NCBI GenBank assembly: GCA_023213315.1
Contig: JAKCPI010022092.1
Coordinates: 51,842 to 115,841 of the forward strand
From: Euborellia annulipes
Lineage: Eukaryota; Arthropoda; Insecta; Dermaptera; Anisolabididae
DNA: 64,000 bases
Reading direction: 5' to 3'
The translations under genes and the position numbers were made by a program. The first letter of the stretch is position 1. Every line of letters starts with the position of its first letter. The notes beneath the pieces were generated by a model that was not told the DNA's origin, did not search any database, and worked only from the letters and a program-made list of their open reading frames with translations. Of this stretch, positions 21,691 through 32,187 are shown one piece after another.

Positions 21691-21744
21691 GAAATATAAT
21701 TTATGTTTATGCATATGGAGACTAGCTGTTGGCCGGTTGTGTAG

Positions 21745-22015
21745 TTCAAAAAAACTTCCCCAAAAATTTCCCAAAAAAAATTTCCCAAAAATTTTTTTCT
21801 CAAAAAAACTCCCCAAAAAAAAAAAAAACTCCCCCAAAAAAAACCCCCAATTTTCCCCAAAAAAAACAAAAAAAAAAAAAAAAACTCGCCGAAAAGCTGC
21901 GCACCACAAAAAAACCCCAAAAAGAAGAAAAACAACCCAAAAAAAAACGACGAAAGGAAAAAAACGACCAAAAAAAAAATGGCCTCAACTAAACTCCCTT
22001 AAAAAAAAATACCTT

Positions 22016-22059
<44 letters not shown>

Positions 22060-23040
22060 CTCTTTTCCCTTTTTCCCTCTTCTTTTTTATTTTTTTTTTT
22101 TTTTTTTAATTGATATATTTTTGTTTATTGGGGTTGGCTGGGGCCGGCTGGCCCTTTGGGGTGGTTCGGGGTTGGTGTTGCTTCCCTCTCTCGCGCTGGG
22201 CCCGGGAGAGAAATAATTAAAAAAAAAATATTTATTAAAAATTTATTTTTTTAATATATTAAAATATTTAATAAAATATAATTATTTTTTTTTTTTTTTT
22301 TATTTTATATTGTTTTTTTTTTAGTGGTTTTGTTTTTTTTGTGTTTGGTTTTGATGTTTTGTGGGGGTTGGGGGGGGGGGCGGGGGGCTGGGGGGGGGGG
22401 GGGGGGGGGGTGTTTTGTTGGGGGGGGGTGTGTTTGTTTTTTTTTTTTTTTTTTTTTGTTTTTTTTTCTTTTTTAATTTTTAATTAATTTTTTAAAAAAT
22501 AAATAAAAAATAAAAAATTTTTAAATATTTTTTTTTTATAATTTTTTTTTTTTTTTTTTTGGGGGGCTGTTGGGGGGGGGGGGGGGGCGGGCGCGCCCCC
22601 CGCCCCGGCCGCCCCGCGCCCGGGGGGGGGGGGGGGGGGGGGCCCGCCGCGGGGTCTTTTTGGGGGGGGGGGGGGGGGGGAATTATATTTTTTTTTTTTT
22701 TTTTTTTGAATTTTTTTGGGGGAGTTTTTTTGGGGGGGGTGTGGGGGGGGGGGGTTTTTGGGGGGGGGGTGGGTGGGGGTGTGGTTGGTGGGGGGGTTTT
22801 TGGGGGGGGGGTTTTTGGGGGGGGGTTTTTTGGGGGGGGGGGGTGGTGGGGGTTTGGGGTGTGGGGGGGTTTGGGGGGGGGAGGTTTGGGGGGGGGTGTG
22901 TTTGTGGGGGGGATTTTTTGGGGGGTGTTTTTTTTGTGGGGGTTTTTTTTTTGGGGGGATTTTTGGGGGGTGTTTTTTGGGGGGGTTTTTTGTTTTGGTT
23001 GTTTGGGGTGGGGGGGGTGGGGGGGGTGGGTGCGCGTAGG
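21745..23040. repeat. extreme low-complexity block (A/C, then T, then G/T homopolymer runs)
   Basis: 21748-21990 consists almost only of A and C runs. 22020-22130 is T with little else. 22340-22440 and 22561-23040 consist almost only of G and T runs with a short GC-only patch near 22587-22645. Composition returns to normal sharply at about 23041. The A/C side and the G/T side are broadly complementary in base content. Frames of up to 190 codons on either strand are proline/lysine or glycine/phenylalanine artefacts. Either a true simple-sequence array or a consensus/assembly error. Confidence 0.8.
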
Positions 23041-23185
23041 CCGCCTTTGACGCCAAATTGCCTCTTTAAGTCCTTGAGAAAAGAAAGATCACACATTTAT
23101 CTTAAATTGTTTGTATATGACCGGTTTCTCTTTTAAAACTTTATTTGCCACGTTTCGGCATACAAATACTCTGCCAAAATAAAAA

Positions 23186-23324
23186 TAAATATGCTGGGAC
23201 CCTAATTATATATCGCTAATTAATTTAAATCAATCTTTGAAATCATAGGACTGTCTGGGGTCCGAACCTGCGACTTTTAGCATACGAGGTTAGCACGCTA
23301 ACCTCTACACCAAGCCCCGAGGGC
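23186..23324 (-). mobile_element. tRNA-derived SINE, family B (head region, minus strand)
   Basis: On the minus strand from 23324: GCCCTCGGGGCTTGGTGTAG (A-box region), GTTAGCGTGCTAACCTC, then B-box GGTTCGGACCCCAG and AATCATAGGACTG-like body ending at the GTCCCAGC phrase. The tail after the body is truncated. Confidence 0.7.
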
Positions 23325-25295
23325 AATAGAGTTGTTAATGGGTTTTGTAATAAAGGAGTTTGATTTAACAATAAAGGCTTCCTACCTGGCAATTGAGTTC
23401 TACTCAGCCATTTTCTCCATTAAAAATATTAATTTAAGTATCGTTTAAAGTCTTTTAAAACAAAGGCTGAAGATGCACATCCATCCATGCCGAAAAGTTC
23501 CAAAAAAAGAGTTAAAATAGAGGCTCAATTTCTAGATGCATCTTCCTCCATTACAATTAAAATATAAAACAAATATTTGAAAAATGTTTATCTCTAAAAG
23601 AATTTTAGTGTAAAAAGTGATAGAATAAAATTGAAACCGTGTATCGTTTTCGCTGCTGATGACCCTCATACGCCTATACATATAAAATATATCGAAAAGG
23701 CTGTGAGAAATATCATTAATAGACAATGGAATCCAAATATCAAATTCAAACTCTAGTTGAAACATATTATTCCCTATAGATTAATATCACTAAAACGAAT
23801 ACCAAAAGCTTAAAAAAAAAAAAAAAAAAACGCTACTGTATAGTTTTCTCTTTTGATGATGACCATAATGTCGAAATGCAGAGAAGGTGTAGTTATTTCA
23901 AAATAAAAAAAAAACTGAAACAAATCACCTAGTGTTTTTTTTTTTTCAATATCAATTAATATTAGTTTAAATATTATTATATTATCATGGAATAATAATA
24001 TAATTCAACTAAAGTAGTGAGTTTGAATTTTATGATGGCAATCGACTTTGACATTGTATGTAACTTAAGAAATACTTGATAATATCGACTTTCCTTTCTC
24101 AGAGAGAGATTACAAGCATCAAAAGCAGTTTTCGGTTTAAACATCAAAAGCAGGTTGTGCAGCTAGTCCCTCATATGCATAAACATAAATTATGTTTAGA
24201 TTTTTTGTTTTTGATATTAAATAAATATTAATAAAAGATGCATTTGAATGATTAGAACACAATTTTTCTATGTTTAAACGTAATCTCCTCGTTTTAATCA
24301 TTTTTATTTTTTTGGCGTTATATTATATGTTGGTAATTATATATTATAGACTATATATATATAAAAAAAATGATATTTTTTTGATTAATATCTAATCCGC
24401 TATAATAAAAATTAAAGTAATTAGCCCCTGTTTATTCTCTCATTAAATTTAACATGCTTAAAAACTTTCTTAATGAAGTTATCGTGTTTTGGAATTTAAT
24501 AAAGCAGCCAAGCCCTTTTGAGAAAATCTGACTTTACGAGAGAGAGAGTATAGCTACGTAATACTGATCAGAAAAAAAAATTTTTTCCTCTCAACTCATC
24601 AGAAATAATTAAAATTTTATTTCGATAAATTATTAAAGGATTTTAATAAATTAAAAACTTTATTAAGTTTTATCTTTTTTTTTTGAAGTTTTACTTGATT
24701 AAAGATATTGTATAAACAGAGTGAAAACTTTTATTCTTTTCAAACTTGGCAAGAAAAAAAAAGAATAGAATTATTTAATACTAGTCTTTTTTTTTTTGTC
24801 GTGCCACTCACTTATCAACGTTATATTATATTGGATTGAACAAAAACTTTTTATAAAAATTCCCTCATATAAAAAATCGCATAATTAAAAATCATGCAAT
24901 ATCTAAGTTTATAAATAACAAGTCATTTTAGTAGAATTATTAAATATATCCAGATATTTCGGGAACCTTTTCTTCCTTCTTCAATGGAACTCAAAATGAA
25001 AGAGTTGTGGTTTCATTAACAAATTTGATTTTTTTTCTATTAAAGTTTTTGTGGTTTGTATTATTATTGAATCCATATGTTCATGTTTTTGAACTTTACT
25101 TTTCTAGACCTTCAGAAGAAATATTATTATTATTCCTTTTCATCCCTCCAAATTTAATTCATGCCCCTAAAATTAACGAAAGGGGGGGGGTGGAAATAAG
25201 GGGGGCTGTTCCCCAAAGGGGAAAAAGGAGGTCATATTCAGGAGGTCATTTTCCTCAAGAAGGAATTATGTCGGTTTTTTTTCATGCCGACTATT
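23325..25295. other. unassigned AT-rich stretch
   Basis: No gene. CTGAAGATGCACATCC...GCCGAAAAG (23467-23498) and TTTTGATGATGACC...GTCGAAATG (23850-23879) are weak matches to the CTGA...GAAA motif. GTGCAGCTAG (24157-24166) followed by T is a second Helitron-like 3' end without a surviving hairpin. The 100-codon frame near 25007-25309 spans simple sequence and is not supported. Confidence 0.4.
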
Positions 25296-25390
25296 GTTAC
25301 CGAAAGTAAGAGAAAATTGTGTACTGTGCAACCAGTCACATCAGATTACCCCCTCCCCCCCCCCGAAAACCTGCTCTGGATCCGGCCCGA
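25296..25390 (-). repeat. DH large-hairpin arm fused to a C-run and CTCTGGATCCG block
   Basis: GTTACCGAAAGTAAGAGAAA...CAGTCACATCAGATTA is one arm of the DH large hairpin, followed by a C-run and GAAAACCTGCTCTGGATCCG. The identical arrangement occurs at 44650-44745, so this is a separate repeat that captured a DH end rather than random truncation. Confidence 0.6.
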
Positions 25391-27146
25391 ATTACAGCTA
25401 GCTCCTCGTGGTGAAATATAGGTAATCACAAATATTTTGTTTAGCTAAAAGCTGTAAAAATATAAATACAACATGCAGTTTTGGGAATGGACTTTTCTTT
25501 AAGATCAAATAAAAGATGCAGACAGAAGATGAACTCCGATCAAGTGGGAACTTTTCAAATATTGTTTTTAAATCAAATGGCATATTTTTCCTTAATTGAT
25601 CTGATATTCCTTAACGAGTTAGGAAGGAAGCCAGGTCAATACAATCATTTCATCACTCATCTCAGAAAAAGAATGATGATGTTCAAGATTCATGCTGAAA
25701 AAACGAACCCTAAAAGCTAACAACATCCTATACGAACTCCTAACATCTTGAACATTAACTCACTCTGTCCTGAAACAACCAAGGCCCAGAACTCAGCACT
25801 GACCCAAATGGCCTTCCTCTCAAATGCGCGAAAGAGACAAACACACGATAGAGGAATTCTCCTAGTCCCTTTGGACATTGGTCAAAGGTGAATTGAATCC
25901 TCGACTGCGAGCCCTGCCTAACTAAAGGGGAAAAGGAATAAGAACAACAACAACCTCTGCCAGTGTAGAGGAATCAATTCACAAATGAACAACATTCAAG
26001 AGAACGTCAAAGAAGGCCGAAACCTCAAAAATGTGTGAGGCGTAGAGATTTTCTAATTATTTTAAGCGCGCTCTATATAGAATCTCTCTATTTCTAAATA
26101 ATCTAATAAGAATTGCGTGTATTCTTAAACATTAACAGACCCGCTTATAAAACATCCAGACACGCAAAACTTATTATGTTGAATTTAGAAAATACTGCAT
26201 CTATTTGACTCTACGCTCACATAAATGTTCATACAGACTTTTGATGTGGCTGCTACTCTCTGCAATCAGCTGGCTGCCTTGATGTCTCAGTTGATCTCAA
26301 TGAGATTCTCTCTTGAAATCCGATATTCATCTCACATATCTTCACTGGAGGTGTCTAATAGCGGCTGCTTTATGCTATTTATGATGGCAATTCTCGAAGG
26401 CGATAGTTGATTTCTAAAATATAAATGAAAATAAAAATTGAATTAATAATTATTTTTATATAACTTTTTTTATTTTTTGTTTTGTTTAAAGGCGTCTTTT
26501 GGAATATCGTATATGCAAAATAGGACTAGGTAAGTAGAAATAAGTAATTAAGTAAATATATTTTTCTTTAGAAGATGGTACTGGCCCTGCAGCTAGCATA
26601 AAGAGAGAGAGAGAGGAGAGCAATCATTAATTCTAGGACATTTTCAAAAAAAAAAAAAGTCAATAGAAGTTTGAGAAAGTATCTTTGTGTGTTTGTGTGT
26701 GTGTGTGTGCGTGTTTGAAAGGAGAGAGGCTAACCTCGTTGGAGGGGTGGGGATGGATTTATTTGGTCCATCGGTTACCGACCGATTGGTTTTATTGACA
26801 AATTCAAAAGACTACTTATACAACTCGCCTAACAAATCTACAATGCGGATTTTCTCTAATAAATCAGAGAAATGAAAAAAAAAATTAAAATACGTACGTG
26901 GACATATTATAAAAAAAAGATCTTGTTGAATATATACTAAATTGAATCCCCCTCCTCCTCTCTTTTGACTTTTTCAATTCAATATTTACAATTAATTTTT
27001 AGTATATAGAATTCTCCCTGTTTGGAGGGGCGGAGGGGGGGGGGGGGTTCAAACCCATCACCTCCTATAGCAACGGATAAAATGACATCAGGAATTTATT
27101 TTACAGACAAGTTGGTGGTGTAAATATCTTTATGAAATTTTTTTTT
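25391..27146. other. unassigned; partly GC-balanced
   Basis: No supported gene. 25480-26030 is closer to balanced composition and free of recognised repeats, so it may be genic or regulatory, but reading frames are short (longest 79 codons) and unrecognised. GA microsatellite at 26599-26615 and GT at 26689-26709. Confidence 0.35.
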
Positions 27147-27195
27147 AAATTAAGTAAGGTCTTTTTAGGCATCGGCTATCATTAAGACTCAATCT
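27147..27195 (-). mobile_element. SINE family B' tail fragment
   Basis: AAGGTCTTTTTAGGCATCGG is the reverse complement of the distal SINE phrase (CCGATGCC...AAAAAGACCTT) seen at 38955-38975 and 57055-57070. Confidence 0.4.
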
Positions 27196-27202
27196 CTATT
27201 TA

Positions 27203-27500
27203 TTTTTACTTTCTCTTACCTATATATATATGACATATATTATATGTAATATAGGCTTATATAGAGAGAGAAGATATTGGATTCATGTCAAAAATTTGAT
27301 GTAGAGATTTTGATGGACTGAATCCAAATAAAAAGTGGATTTAGCGACATGGTCTGTCTGTGAACTAAAATATCTCAAGAACGAAAAGAGCTAGGAGGTT
27401 GAAATTTTATTTTTAAGTTAGTAACCCCCCTGGGTTGTGACACTAAGTTTTTGAACTGAACCGACCAAAAAGTACTAGTACTTTACTGGTGTACTTTTTC

Positions 27501-27540
<40 letters not shown>

Positions 27541-27693
27541 CGTTTTCTCCAAATTCGCTCTAACGAATTTTGATAAAAATTCAAAAATCAATTATTTTTT
27601 AGATGCTCTTTAAAACGTATATTCTCATTTTGTCCTCAAAATTGTTTGAAGCACACTTTACTCTTGTATCTACTTGATAGGAAAGGAGAATTG
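27203..27693 (-). repeat. DH repeat, first of a tandem pair
   Basis: Starts with the small hairpin (ACTTTCTCTTACC at 27208-27220), includes GGAGGTTGAAATTTTATTTT, AGTACTAGTACTTTAC and a T-run expanded to roughly 47 bases (27494-27540), and breaks off within the ATAGGAAAGGAGAATTGG block where the next copy begins. Confidence 0.8.
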
Positions 27694-28397
27694 GTTTGTA
27701 TAGAGAGAGAAAATATTGGATTAATGTCAAAAATTCAAGATTGAATATAGTGTTTTACGTTTTGAGGTCCCCTGAGTTCGAAAAAGTGGTTTCCGCGACA
27801 TGTCCTGTCTATCTGTGAACAAAATATCTCAAGAACAAAATGAGCTAGGAGATATCAATTTTATATTTAAGTTAGGAATCCACCTGGGACGTGACACGAA
27901 GCTTTTGGACAAAATCGGCTAAAAAGTACTAGTACTTTACTGATGTACTTTTTCAGTTTTTTTTTTTTTCGATTTTCCTAAAATTTACTCTAATGAATTT
28001 GATTAAAATTTACAAAAAAATTTTTTTTTACATGTTCTTTAAAATGTATATTCTCATTTTGCCCTCAAATTGTTTGAAGGCCACTTTACTCTTGTACTTT
28101 ATAGGAAAGATAGGAGACATGGTTGCCTGCATAGGCGTAGCCACGGGGGGGGGGGGGTTTGAACCCCCTCCCCCCATGGGACCCAAGCCATGACTATATA
28201 TTTAAGCTCTACAATACAAATTATATTTCATATAGGATAAGAGAAAGTAAAAAATAATTTACTCTAGCTAAACAAAAAAAAAAACCAAAAGGATATATAC
28301 ATATTAAATATCCTAAAATAATCTTAAATTTTTCAAATGTTTGAAAAAATTTTCTTGAACCCCCCAGGCTACGCCTATGTTGCCATGGTAACAAAAC
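27694..28397 (-). repeat. DH repeat, second tandem copy, interrupted by a TIR element
   Basis: Begins inside the small hairpin (TATAGAGAGAGAAAATATTGG), runs through ACGTTTTGAGGTCCCCTGAG, AGTACTAGTACTTTACTGAT and ATAGGAGACATGGTTGCC, is split at 28127 by the insertion 28128-28379, and resumes TTGCCATGGTAACAAAACG. The large-hairpin end is missing. Confidence 0.8.
28128..28379. mobile_element. TIR element with 5-bp TSD inside a DH repeat
   Basis: A perfect 13-bp inverted repeat CATAGGCGTAGCC (28130-28142) / GGCTACGCCTATG (28367-28379), bracketed by TTGCC (28123-28127 and 28380-28384) in the otherwise continuous DH phrase GTTGCCATGGTAAC. Next to the TIRs lie C/G-rich runs. It contains a DH small-hairpin fragment (28222-28251). 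No ORF. Superfamily unknown. Confidence 0.7.
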
Positions 28398-30113
28398 GCA
28401 ACTAGTCTATAAATACAGTATTTCCTCTTTTAATAATTCATTATCAGAATAAACGAGGCAAAAATTATAAATTTTTTTTATAAAAGAAAAAAAGAAAAAA
28501 TAATTAGGCAACAACGTTGCAAAAACTGCAAATTTTTTATTTATATGAATGCATTCACTCAACTTTTGTTTGAACCCTTTAGGGACTCATATGCTTGGTG
28601 AAATTTATATAAAGATAAAATGTTTATTATGTTTTGTTTTTGAATAAACATTTTCGGATTCAAATGTATAAAAAAATACGGTTATAAATCTTCCCCCCAC
28701 ACACACATGTGTGTGAGGTTTTAGTTTCATGTAAAAATCGCAATCGTAAATCCAAATGTTTACCTATCTCTCTCCCTCTCTCTGGTGCGCGCACGTTGAG
28801 CACAGTCAAAAAAAAAAAGGTAATTATTTGATGAGTTGGAAATAAAAACATCATTTATCAAGTAGTAGCTCCCCCTCTCTCTCTCTCTCTCTTTCATCGG
28901 ATTTTTTCAATTAAACCTCCATTAAACCCTCTGACTTCTTGATACGTCACCAAATCTAAGAAGATATCAAATTTTAACTCCACGAGAATGAGAGAGAGAG
29001 AGATAACCTCGAACCCTTTTTTTTTATATTCCATAAAAATATATCATTTTTCATTCATGGTTTTTTTGTGGGTAAAAAAAAAAAAACAAAAAAAAAAAAA
29101 CAGTCACTGATCGTAAATTTTGCTCTTATTTTAGTCCGCACATGGTTCGTTAATAATCTAGAAATGTCTTATCAAAAAAAAAAAAGTTGAATTTTATGGG
29201 AAAGTTGAAATTTAAATATTTTTGTCTTTCTGTATATATATATATATTATATCTACTATCTGTATCAGCCAAAAGTATCCTCTCTAGCAGTGCACCCTAT
29301 CGGTGAGAGAAAACACTTCCAAGTGCAATTAAGAATTCAAGAGAAAAATGAGAAAACTTTAAATTAATATTTTCTACTAATATAGGAGACAAGTACATTT
29401 TTTTAATAAGACTTTTTTCCTTCATAGATGGATATATTCAAATATTAAATTTAAATTTTTTTTCTCTCTCTTTTTAAATTTCCATAATAGACGAGATAAT
29501 TAACGAAATGAGAAGGGGGTGGAATTTTTTATTCCTTAAATATGAATATTCTACTTTATTTCCTTCCAAGAAAAAGTCCCATTAATTGTAATAATTAATG
29601 ACAGAAAAAAAAAAAAATTCAAATTTGACTCATTTATGAATAATAAAATGAATGGAATGTGAATATTTGAAACTATAATCACGAGGTGGTCTTTTCCCGC
29701 ATAACAATACGAATTTAGATAATCGAAATTTACTAAATACAAAATTTAGGCCCGCTTCTTTCAAAAAATGTTTGGCATTTCGGAAGACAAACACTCCCTT
29801 CACCAGGGGACTTAATTAGATGGTAGAGGCATCATACATATTTATGAAATTTTTTAGTGAACTTTTCATATACCCAAATGTAAAATTCAATAACAGTTTG
29901 TGTAATAGGCTTCATATATCAGTTTATGAATATCCCTTGAAAATTTTAACAGTGTAGAACGTTTCGACTGTACCCGTTATCAAGTACTGTACACTCGCTC
30001 CGACTCAAGTGAACTGAACCATCGTACAATATTTATATACAAATATAAATATAAATTAAAATATAATATTTTGAATAAATAATTAATCCAAAGTGTGGTC
30101 TATAATTAAAAAC
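28398..30113. other. unassigned AT-rich stretch with CT microsatellites
   Basis: No gene. CT runs 28764-28785 and 28873-28892, GA 28991-29003. AACGTTTCGACTGTACCC (29956-29973) followed by ATCAAG is a possible minus-strand copy of the CTGA...GAAAC motif. Confidence 0.45.
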
Positions 30114-30301
30114 CGCCCTCGGGCTTGGTGTAGTTGGTAGCGCTCGTGCCTTTTATACCAAGGGTCGCGGGTTCGGACCTCAGGCCGCCAATGATTTTAT
30201 TTAGGCCATTTGGATACCAAAAGGCTTAAATAAGAATGCCTGAGCCGCAAATGCATATAAATTCAAACTGTTATCGTCAAAAGTTTTATATGATAAAGTA
30301 A
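30114..30301 (+). mobile_element. tRNA-derived SINE, family B
   Basis: GCCCTCGGGCTTGGTGTAGT with TGGTAGCGC (A-box), GCGGGTTCGGACCTCAGG (B-box), then GATTTTATTTAGGCCATTTG, ATGCCTGAGCC, TGTTATCGTC and AGTTTTATATGATAAAG. Head is complete and the tail short; no target duplication evident. Confidence 0.75.
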
Positions 30302-30909
30302 AAATATTATTTCTATAATGTGATCTAAATTTATATTTATTATAAAAAATTTTGTTTGTTATTGGTTAAATCAAATGTCTTTTTGGTAAACTAACTTTTT
30401 TTATATTCAAGCCTGCCTTCTCGCTACGCTTTCATATCAGATTCTCTATATAATTAAAAAAAAGTTTTCTCTATTCTTGTATGTTTGATAGGTAGTAGCT
30501 ACTCTAAATGAAAATGCTAGTTTATGTGGTTCAGCAGATCTCTCTTATTAGCCCTATAAAAAGTTTATTCATTTTCCTCCCTCAGAAGAGACAAATTTGG
30601 CGATATTTTTTAGATTTTAAAAATGAGTCAAGATATGGAAATTAAATTAATTTGCCTAAGCAATAAAATAGTCAAAAAGAACATAAAGATTTCATTCGAC
30701 TTCCACGTTAATAGTTTAATTATAGCTATGCAATAAGATGAGATAGAGAGGATTCCATTCATAACGCCCATAAGATATAATGAGATTTGAACTTTAGAAG
30801 TTATTTATTTATGTACTTCAAATGTTTTACGATGGGAATACTAATACAGTCTCTATTGGAGGCGGTGCTTGAGATTTCAAAGCCAAAACAATAGGCTACT
30901 ACAAGTCAC
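30302..30909. other. unassigned AT-rich stretch
   Basis: No gene or recognised repeat. Confidence 0.5.
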
Positions 30910-31602
30910 TTTTTTACTTTCTCTTACCTATGTATATATGTAATATATATATAGAGAGAAAGTATTGGATTCATGTCAAAAATTCGATGTCGAGATTTTG
31001 ATGGATCTTCACGTTTTGAGGTCCCCTGAATCCAAAAAAGTGGTTTTCGCGACATGGTCTGTCTGTGTGTGTGTGTGGGTGTGTGGGTGGGTGTGTGTGT
31101 GGGTGTGTCTGTGTTCAATTTTAAGCATGAAGGAATTGAGCTATGAGGCTGAAATTTTATATTTAAGTTAAACACCCTCCTGGACCGGAAAAATAAGCTT
31201 TTAATCAAAATCGGCCAAAGAGTACTAGTACTTTACTGATGTACTTTTTCAGTTTTTTTCGATTTTCTCAAAATTTGCTCCAACGATTTTTTTAAAATTC
31301 AAAAATCAATTATTTTTTAGATGCTCTTTAAAATGTATATTCTCATTTTGCGATTGAAATCTTCTGAAGACCACTTTACTCTTGTATTTCATAGGGAAGA
31401 TAGGAGAAATGGTTGCCATGGTAACAAAATATAAATATTTTCCCATACTTATAAATTTTACATCTGAATTCAAATGTTCCGTACTGTCGGGAACTAAATA
31501 TATGTCGACACAAAAAATCTGGTGTGACAAGCACAGAACACAACTTTCGATTACCGAAGGTAAGAGAAAGTTGTGTGCTGTGCCCAGTCACACCAGATTT
31601 TT
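30910..31602 (-). repeat. DH repeat, full length (head-to-head with next copy)
   Basis: Complete copy: small hairpin at 30910-30964, CGATGTCGAGATTTTGATGG, GTGTGGGTGTG microsatellite at 31064-31110, AAGCTTTTAATCAAAATCGG, GTTGCCATGGTAAC at 31411-31424 and the large hairpin 31515-31602. The large hairpin faces that of the next copy across a ~65-bp spacer. Confidence 0.9.
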
Positions 31603-31666
31603 ATAATTAAGGTTTGTAAATTATTATTTTTTAAAAAATCTCGGGAGTTATATGTAGGCCCTATAA

Positions 31667-32187
31667 TAAAAATCTGGTGTGATGGTCGCACAGCACACAA
31701 CTTTCTCTTACCTTCGGTAATCGAAAGTTGTGTTCTGTGCTTGTCACACGAGATTCTTTGTGTCGACATATATTTAGTTTCCAACAGTAGGGTACATTAG
31801 AATTTCAGGATGTAAAATTTATAAGTATGAAGGAATATTTATATTTTGTTACCCTGCAAACCATTTCTCTTATCTTTCCTATGAAGCACAAGAGTAAAGT
31901 GTGCTTCAAACAATTTTCAGAGTAAAATGATAATATACATTTTAAAGAGAATCTTATAAATAATAGATTTTTGAATTTTAATCAAAATTATTTGAGCGAA
32001 TTTTGAGAAAATCGAAAAAAACTGAAAAAGTGCATCAGTAAAGTACTTTCGTCGATTTTGTTCAAAAGCTTCGTGTCACATGCCAGGGGGGGTGCCTAAC
32101 TTGAATATAAAATTTCAACCTCCTAGCTCTTTTTTTTTCTTGATATATTTTGTTCACAGACAGACCATGTCACGAAAACCACTTTGA
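31667..32187 (+). repeat. DH repeat, missing small-hairpin end
   Basis: Large hairpin at 31667-31756 (AATCTGGTGTGATGGTCGCA...CACACGAGATTCTTT), then GTCGACATATATTTAGTTTC, GTTACCCTGCAAACC, AATTTTGAGAAAATCGAAAA and CAGACCATGTCACGAAAACC, where it ends. With the preceding copy it forms a >1-kb imperfect palindrome. Confidence 0.85.

Noticed and set aside
21683..22216. 177-codon and similar lysine/proline or phenylalanine-rich frames
   Set aside because: They translate the A/C homopolymer block; composition is dictated by the runs and equal-length frames exist on the other strand.
22484..23136. 190-codon proline-rich (minus) and 188-codon glycine-rich (plus) frames
   Set aside because: By-product of G/T runs lacking stop codons; no domain, likely artefact sequence.
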